62,265 bases of DNA from Steroidobacteraceae bacterium (GTDB lineage Bacteria > Pseudomonadota > Gammaproteobacteria > Steroidobacterales > Steroidobacteraceae): assembly GCA_019187185.1 (NCBI GenBank), contig JABAQU010000031.1, forward strand, positions 1 to 62,265, read 5' to 3'. Position numbers and translations under genes: made by a program. The first letter of the stretch is position 1. Each line of letters opens with the position of its first letter. This document shows, piece after piece, positions 59,688 to 62,265 of the stretch. The notes beneath the pieces are model-generated. The model was not told where the DNA came from and ran no database searches. It was given only the letters and a program-made list of their open reading frames with translations.

Positions 59688-61040
59688 TTGAACGCACTGC
59701 TGCGCGCCTTCGCAACCGGGGCGGATCGCGAACCGCTCGCCGACACCGCGCAAGTCGACGCACTCTACCGGCGCCATCGATTGCGCGTGATGATCGCCAT
59801 CACGATCGGCTACGGCCTCGTCTATACCTGCCGCCTGGCACTGTCGGTCGTCAAGAAGCCGCTGATCGATGCCGGCATCTTCTCGCCGACCGATCTCGGC
59901 CTGATCGGCTCTGCACTTTTCTATACCTATGCCGTCGGCAAGCTCGTGAACGGCTTTCTCGCCGATCACGCCAACATGAAAGTGTTCTTCGCATTCGCGG
60001 TACTCGTGTCGGCGCTGCTCAACATCGGCATGGGCTTCTCGACGGTCGTCGCGGTATCCGCCCTTCTCTGGGGACTGAACGGCTGGTTCCAGAGCTTCGG
60101 CGCCCCGGCGGGCGTCGTCGCGATGACGAACTGGTTCAGCAATCGCGAGCGCGGCCGGTTCTACGGCATCTGGAGCACCGCCCACTCGATCGGCGAAGGG
60201 CTCACGTTCGTCGCTGTCGGCGGCGTCGTGGCCGCATTCGGCTGGCGGTACGGTTTCTGGGGCCCGGGCGCGCTGTGCGTGCTCGTCGCGATCGCGATGT
60301 ACTGGCTGGTGCAGGACCGTCCACGCACGCTCGGCCTGCCGACCGTTGCCGACTGGCGCAACGACCACTGGCAGAAATCGCCGCCCCGATCGCTGGCCGA
60401 CGCCGGCGTGTTCCGCACGCAGCTGTCGATCCTGAAGATTCCCGCGGTCTGGGTGCTCGCCCTCGCGAGCGCGAGCATCTACGTGTCGCGCTACGCGATC
60501 AACAGCTGGGGCGTGCTGTACCTGCAGGAAGTGCACGGCTTCTCGCTCGTCGAGGCCGGCTCGTTCCTGATGGCGAACACGTTCGCCGGCATCCTCGGCT
60601 GCCTCGCATTCGGCTTCATCTCCGACAAGTGGTTCAATGCGCGCCGGCCGCCGGCGAACCTGCTGTTCGCGCTGGCCGAGATCGCGGGCCTCGCGCTGCT
60701 GTTCTACGGGCCGAACTCGACGGCCTCGCTCATCTGCGCGTTCGTGCTCTACGGGCTCGGCTTGAACGGCCTCGTGACCTCCCTCGGCGGACTCTTCGCC
60801 GTCGACATCGCGCCGAAGCGCGTCGCGGGCGCGGCGATGGGCCTCATCGGCATCTTCAGCTACGTCGGTGCCGCGATCCAGGAGAACGTCAGCGGCCACC
60901 TGATCGAGCGCGGCATGACGATTGCCGCGGATGGCGTGCGCCACTACGACTTCGGGCCCGCCACCTGGTTCTGGCTCGGCTCTTCCATCGTCTCGATGCT
61001 GCTCGCAGCCACCTTGTGGCGCGTGCGGCTGCGCGACTGA
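59688..61040 (+). CDS. MFS transporter of the organophosphate:phosphate antiporter (OPA, GlpT/UhpT-like) type
   Basis: A 450-residue protein with 12 helices. The OPA-type signs are: VYTCRLALSVVKKPLIDAG after helix 1, where GlpT/UhpT carry their conserved Y-x-x-R-x-x-x-N region; VGKLVNGFLADHANMK; GLNGWFQSFGAPAGVVAMTNWF (very typical); ERGRFYGIWSTAHSIGEG; and SDKWFNARRPP. OPA carriers exchange phosphorylated compounds for phosphate, so an inositol phosphate is an attractive cargo, although free inositol cannot be excluded. The start is TTG at 59688 with GGTGGAG about 10 bp upstream. It is the first gene of a plus-strand unit with the PfkB kinase. Confidence 0.88.
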   Translation: MNALLRAFATGADREPLADTAQVDALYRRHRLRVMIAITIGYGLVYTCRLALSVVKKPLIDAGIFSPTDLGLIGSALFYTYAVGKLVNGFLADHANMKVFFAFAVLVSALLNIGMGFSTVVAVSALLWGLNGWFQSFGAPAGVVAMTNWFSNRERGRFYGIWSTAHSIGEGLTFVAVGGVVAAFGWRYGFWGPGALCVLVAIAMYWLVQDRPRTLGLPTVADWRNDHWQKSPPRSLADAGVFRTQLSILKIPAVWVLALASASIYVSRYAINSWGVLYLQEVHGFSLVEAGSFLMANTFAGILGCLAFGFISDKWFNARRPPANLLFALAEIAGLALLFYGPNSTASLICAFVLYGLGLNGLVTSLGGLFAVDIAPKRVAGAAMGLIGIFSYVGAAIQENVSGHLIERGMTIAADGVRHYDFGPATWFWLGSSIVSMLLAATLWRVRLRD

Positions 61041-61063
61041 CCGCATCCTCTCCGGAGACACCC

Positions 61064-61996
61064 TTGACCACATCCGCCATCCGCTGCGACCTCGCCACTC
61101 TCGGCGCCTACACCAAGGACACGATCGTCTCGAAGGCCGGAACACGATTCGTCGACGGCGGCGGCTACAGCTATGCCGCGCACGCGGCGCGTGTCGCGGG
61201 CATCGAAGTGGCCGCCGTCACGCGCCTCGCACCCGACGATCGCAGGAGTACGCGGGCTCTCGTCGACGCGGGTGTCCACGTCGTGATCCATGAATCGCGC
61301 GCGTCGACCCTGATGCGGCTCGAGTACCCGACCGACAACGTCGACGAGCGCATCCTCACCGTCGCCGCCGTCGCCGACCCGTTCGAACCCGCCGACGTGG
61401 CCGGCATCCAGGCGCGCACCTGGCTCGTGAGCGCTTCGGTGCGCGGCGAGGTATCGCTCACGGTGCTGCGGGCCCTGAAGGCAGGCGGCAGCACCATCGG
61501 CGCGGACGTGCAGGGCTTCGTGCGGGTCGTCGGCGACGACGGTCGGCTGCACTATGCGCCGTGGCCCGAGCAGCGCGACGTGCTGGCGCTGGTCGACGTG
61601 CTGAAGACCGACGCCGTCGAGGCGGAGTTCCTCACCGGCACCGCGGACATTCATCGGGCTGCCGCGATACTGGCGGACCAGGGCCCGCGCGAAATCGTGC
61701 TGACGCATCGCGACGGCGTACTCGTCCTCGCGGAGGGCCGCGAGCACGAGGCGACCTTCCACGCGGAGCCGCTGCGCGGCCGCAGCGGGCGCGGCGATAC
61801 CTGCATCGGCTCGTACCTGTCGAGCCGGCTCGCGAAGTCCCCCGCCGAATCCACGATCTGGGCCGCGGCCGTCACGAGCCTCAAGATGGAGGCGGAAGGC
61901 CCGATCCACCGCCCGCTCGCCGACGTCCACGCGAAGATTGCGCGTCACTATGCGCTCGCCGCCGACGGGCGGCGAGCGGCGAACGGCCCGACCTAG
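61064..61996 (+). CDS. PfkB-family carbohydrate kinase
   Basis: A 310-residue ribokinase-type kinase. The N-terminus DLATLGAYTKDTIV and GGGYSYAAHAARVAGIEVA fit the substrate-binding lid region; DVLKTDAVEAEFLTG is the central helix; the anion-hole/catalytic motif is RSGRGDTCIGSYLSSRL with Asp245. The TTG start at 61064 has GGAG 6 bp before it. It lies 23 bp after the transporter gene. It is clearly different from the IolC kinase. Plausible substrates are an inositol or a keto-inositol intermediate, since some PfkB enzymes are myo-inositol 3-kinases, but no residue proves this. Confidence 0.85.
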   Translation: MTTSAIRCDLATLGAYTKDTIVSKAGTRFVDGGGYSYAAHAARVAGIEVAAVTRLAPDDRRSTRALVDAGVHVVIHESRASTLMRLEYPTDNVDERILTVAAVADPFEPADVAGIQARTWLVSASVRGEVSLTVLRALKAGGSTIGADVQGFVRVVGDDGRLHYAPWPEQRDVLALVDVLKTDAVEAEFLTGTADIHRAAAILADQGPREIVLTHRDGVLVLAEGREHEATFHAEPLRGRSGRGDTCIGSYLSSRLAKSPAESTIWAAAVTSLKMEAEGPIHRPLADVHAKIARHYALAADGRRAANGPT

Positions 61997-62059
61997 GCGA
62001 CGCCGCTATCCATCCGCTCCTTGCTGTCTGCCATTGGCCATTCGCTGTAGGCTTCCCCC

Positions 62060-62265
62060 ATGTCCCACGCTGTCGAATCCCGCCGCACCGCCACCACCCC
62101 GCTCGAACTCGGCCACTACGTTGCCGGTCAGCCAGTCGCAGCCGGCCCGGGCGCGCGGCGCGGCCCGGTGTACGACCCCGCAACCGGCGAGCTGCGCGCG
62201 CACGTGGCATTCGCGAGTGCGGGTGAAGCCGCCGCCGCCGTGGCCGCTGCCCGCACGGCGGCGCC
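62060..62265 (+). CDS. Methylmalonate-semialdehyde dehydrogenase-like ALDH (5' end only)
   Basis: 68 codons are visible before the window ends. HYVAGQPVAAGPGARRGPVYDPATGELRAHVAFASAGEAAAAVAAA (residues about 19-64) is the usual N-terminus of MmsA/IolA-type acylating aldehyde dehydrogenases, with the INGE-like opening and the PVxDPATGE signature. In the inositol pathway this enzyme turns malonate semialdehyde into acetyl-CoA and CO2, so its position after the iol genes fits well. It starts 63 bp after the PfkB gene with no strong ribosome site. The active-site Cys lies beyond the edge, so the subfamily is provisional. Confidence 0.75.
   Translation, partial: MSHAVESRRTATTPLELGHYVAGQPVAAGPGARRGPVYDPATGELRAHVAFASAGEAAAAVAAARTAA

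Noticed and set aside
1-62265. tRNA, rRNA, CRISPR arrays, transposases, phage genes and attachment sites
   Set aside because: I looked for these throughout and found no spaced repeats, transposase motifs, integrase or tRNA-like clover pattern that I could support.

Overview
The window is dense, high-GC DNA coding on both strands. It contains no rRNA, tRNA, insertion sequence, prophage or CRISPR array that I can recognise, and no gene-free stretch longer than 300 bases. Several traits suggest an environmental gammaproteobacterium, perhaps of the Steroidobacterales/Nevskiales/Xanthomonadales area: three TonB-dependent receptor loci (one a remnant), a LexA box of the CTGT-N8-ACAG type, FecI/FecR signalling, Tat and lipoprotein signals, and many four-base gene overlaps. 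The taxon is an inference.

Left part (1-8 kb, minus strand): an operon of three lipoproteins followed by a membrane Ser/Thr kinase with a TPR-like tail that runs off the left edge; a radical-SAM gene of the PA0069 type with a LexA box over its promoter; a secreted amidohydrolase lying next to the frameshifted C-terminus of a TonB receptor; and a small secreted protein. Region 8-13.5 kb: a TetR regulator divergent from a Baeyer-Villiger-type monooxygenase and two short-chain dehydrogenases, with matching operator-like sites on both sides of tetR, then an MFS exporter. Region 13.5-29 kb: mixed housekeeping and accessory genes (a two-domain alpha/beta hydrolase without nucleophile serines, an AI-2E family permease, a BNR/Asp-box protein with a thioredoxin-like partner, a PGPGW protein, a hydrolase, ilvA, an FHA coiled-coil protein, an MFS protein, a GST, a nitrilase relative with substituted catalytic residues, and an S9 peptidase). 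Region 29-44.5 kb: a TonB receptor/FecR/ECF sigma unit, a two-gene Omp85/LtaS-like unit, SDR, quinone-oxidoreductase-like, PAP2, GPH transporter, aldehyde dehydrogenase, a P1 (DmpA-type) peptidase and a DMT transporter.

Right part (44.6 kb to the end): this reads as one functional locus for using phytate (myo-inositol hexakisphosphate) and inositol. It has a TonB receptor, an RpiR-type regulator (IolR-like), two Gfo/Idh/MocA dehydrogenases, iolB, an iolC kinase fused to an aldolase-like DUF2090 domain, iolD, iolE, a Tat-exported PhoD phosphatase, a lipoprotein with two beta-propeller phytase domains, an OPA-type MFS transporter, a PfkB kinase and the start of a methylmalonate-semialdehyde-dehydrogenase-like gene. 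Together they would cover capture, dephosphorylation, uptake and breakdown to DHAP and acetyl-CoA. Seven sites resembling GGAA-N6-TTCC lie in the three intergenic regions of this locus, including one perfect copy just downstream of the receptor promoter. They suggest one inositol-responsive regulon. This is the most interesting part of the window.
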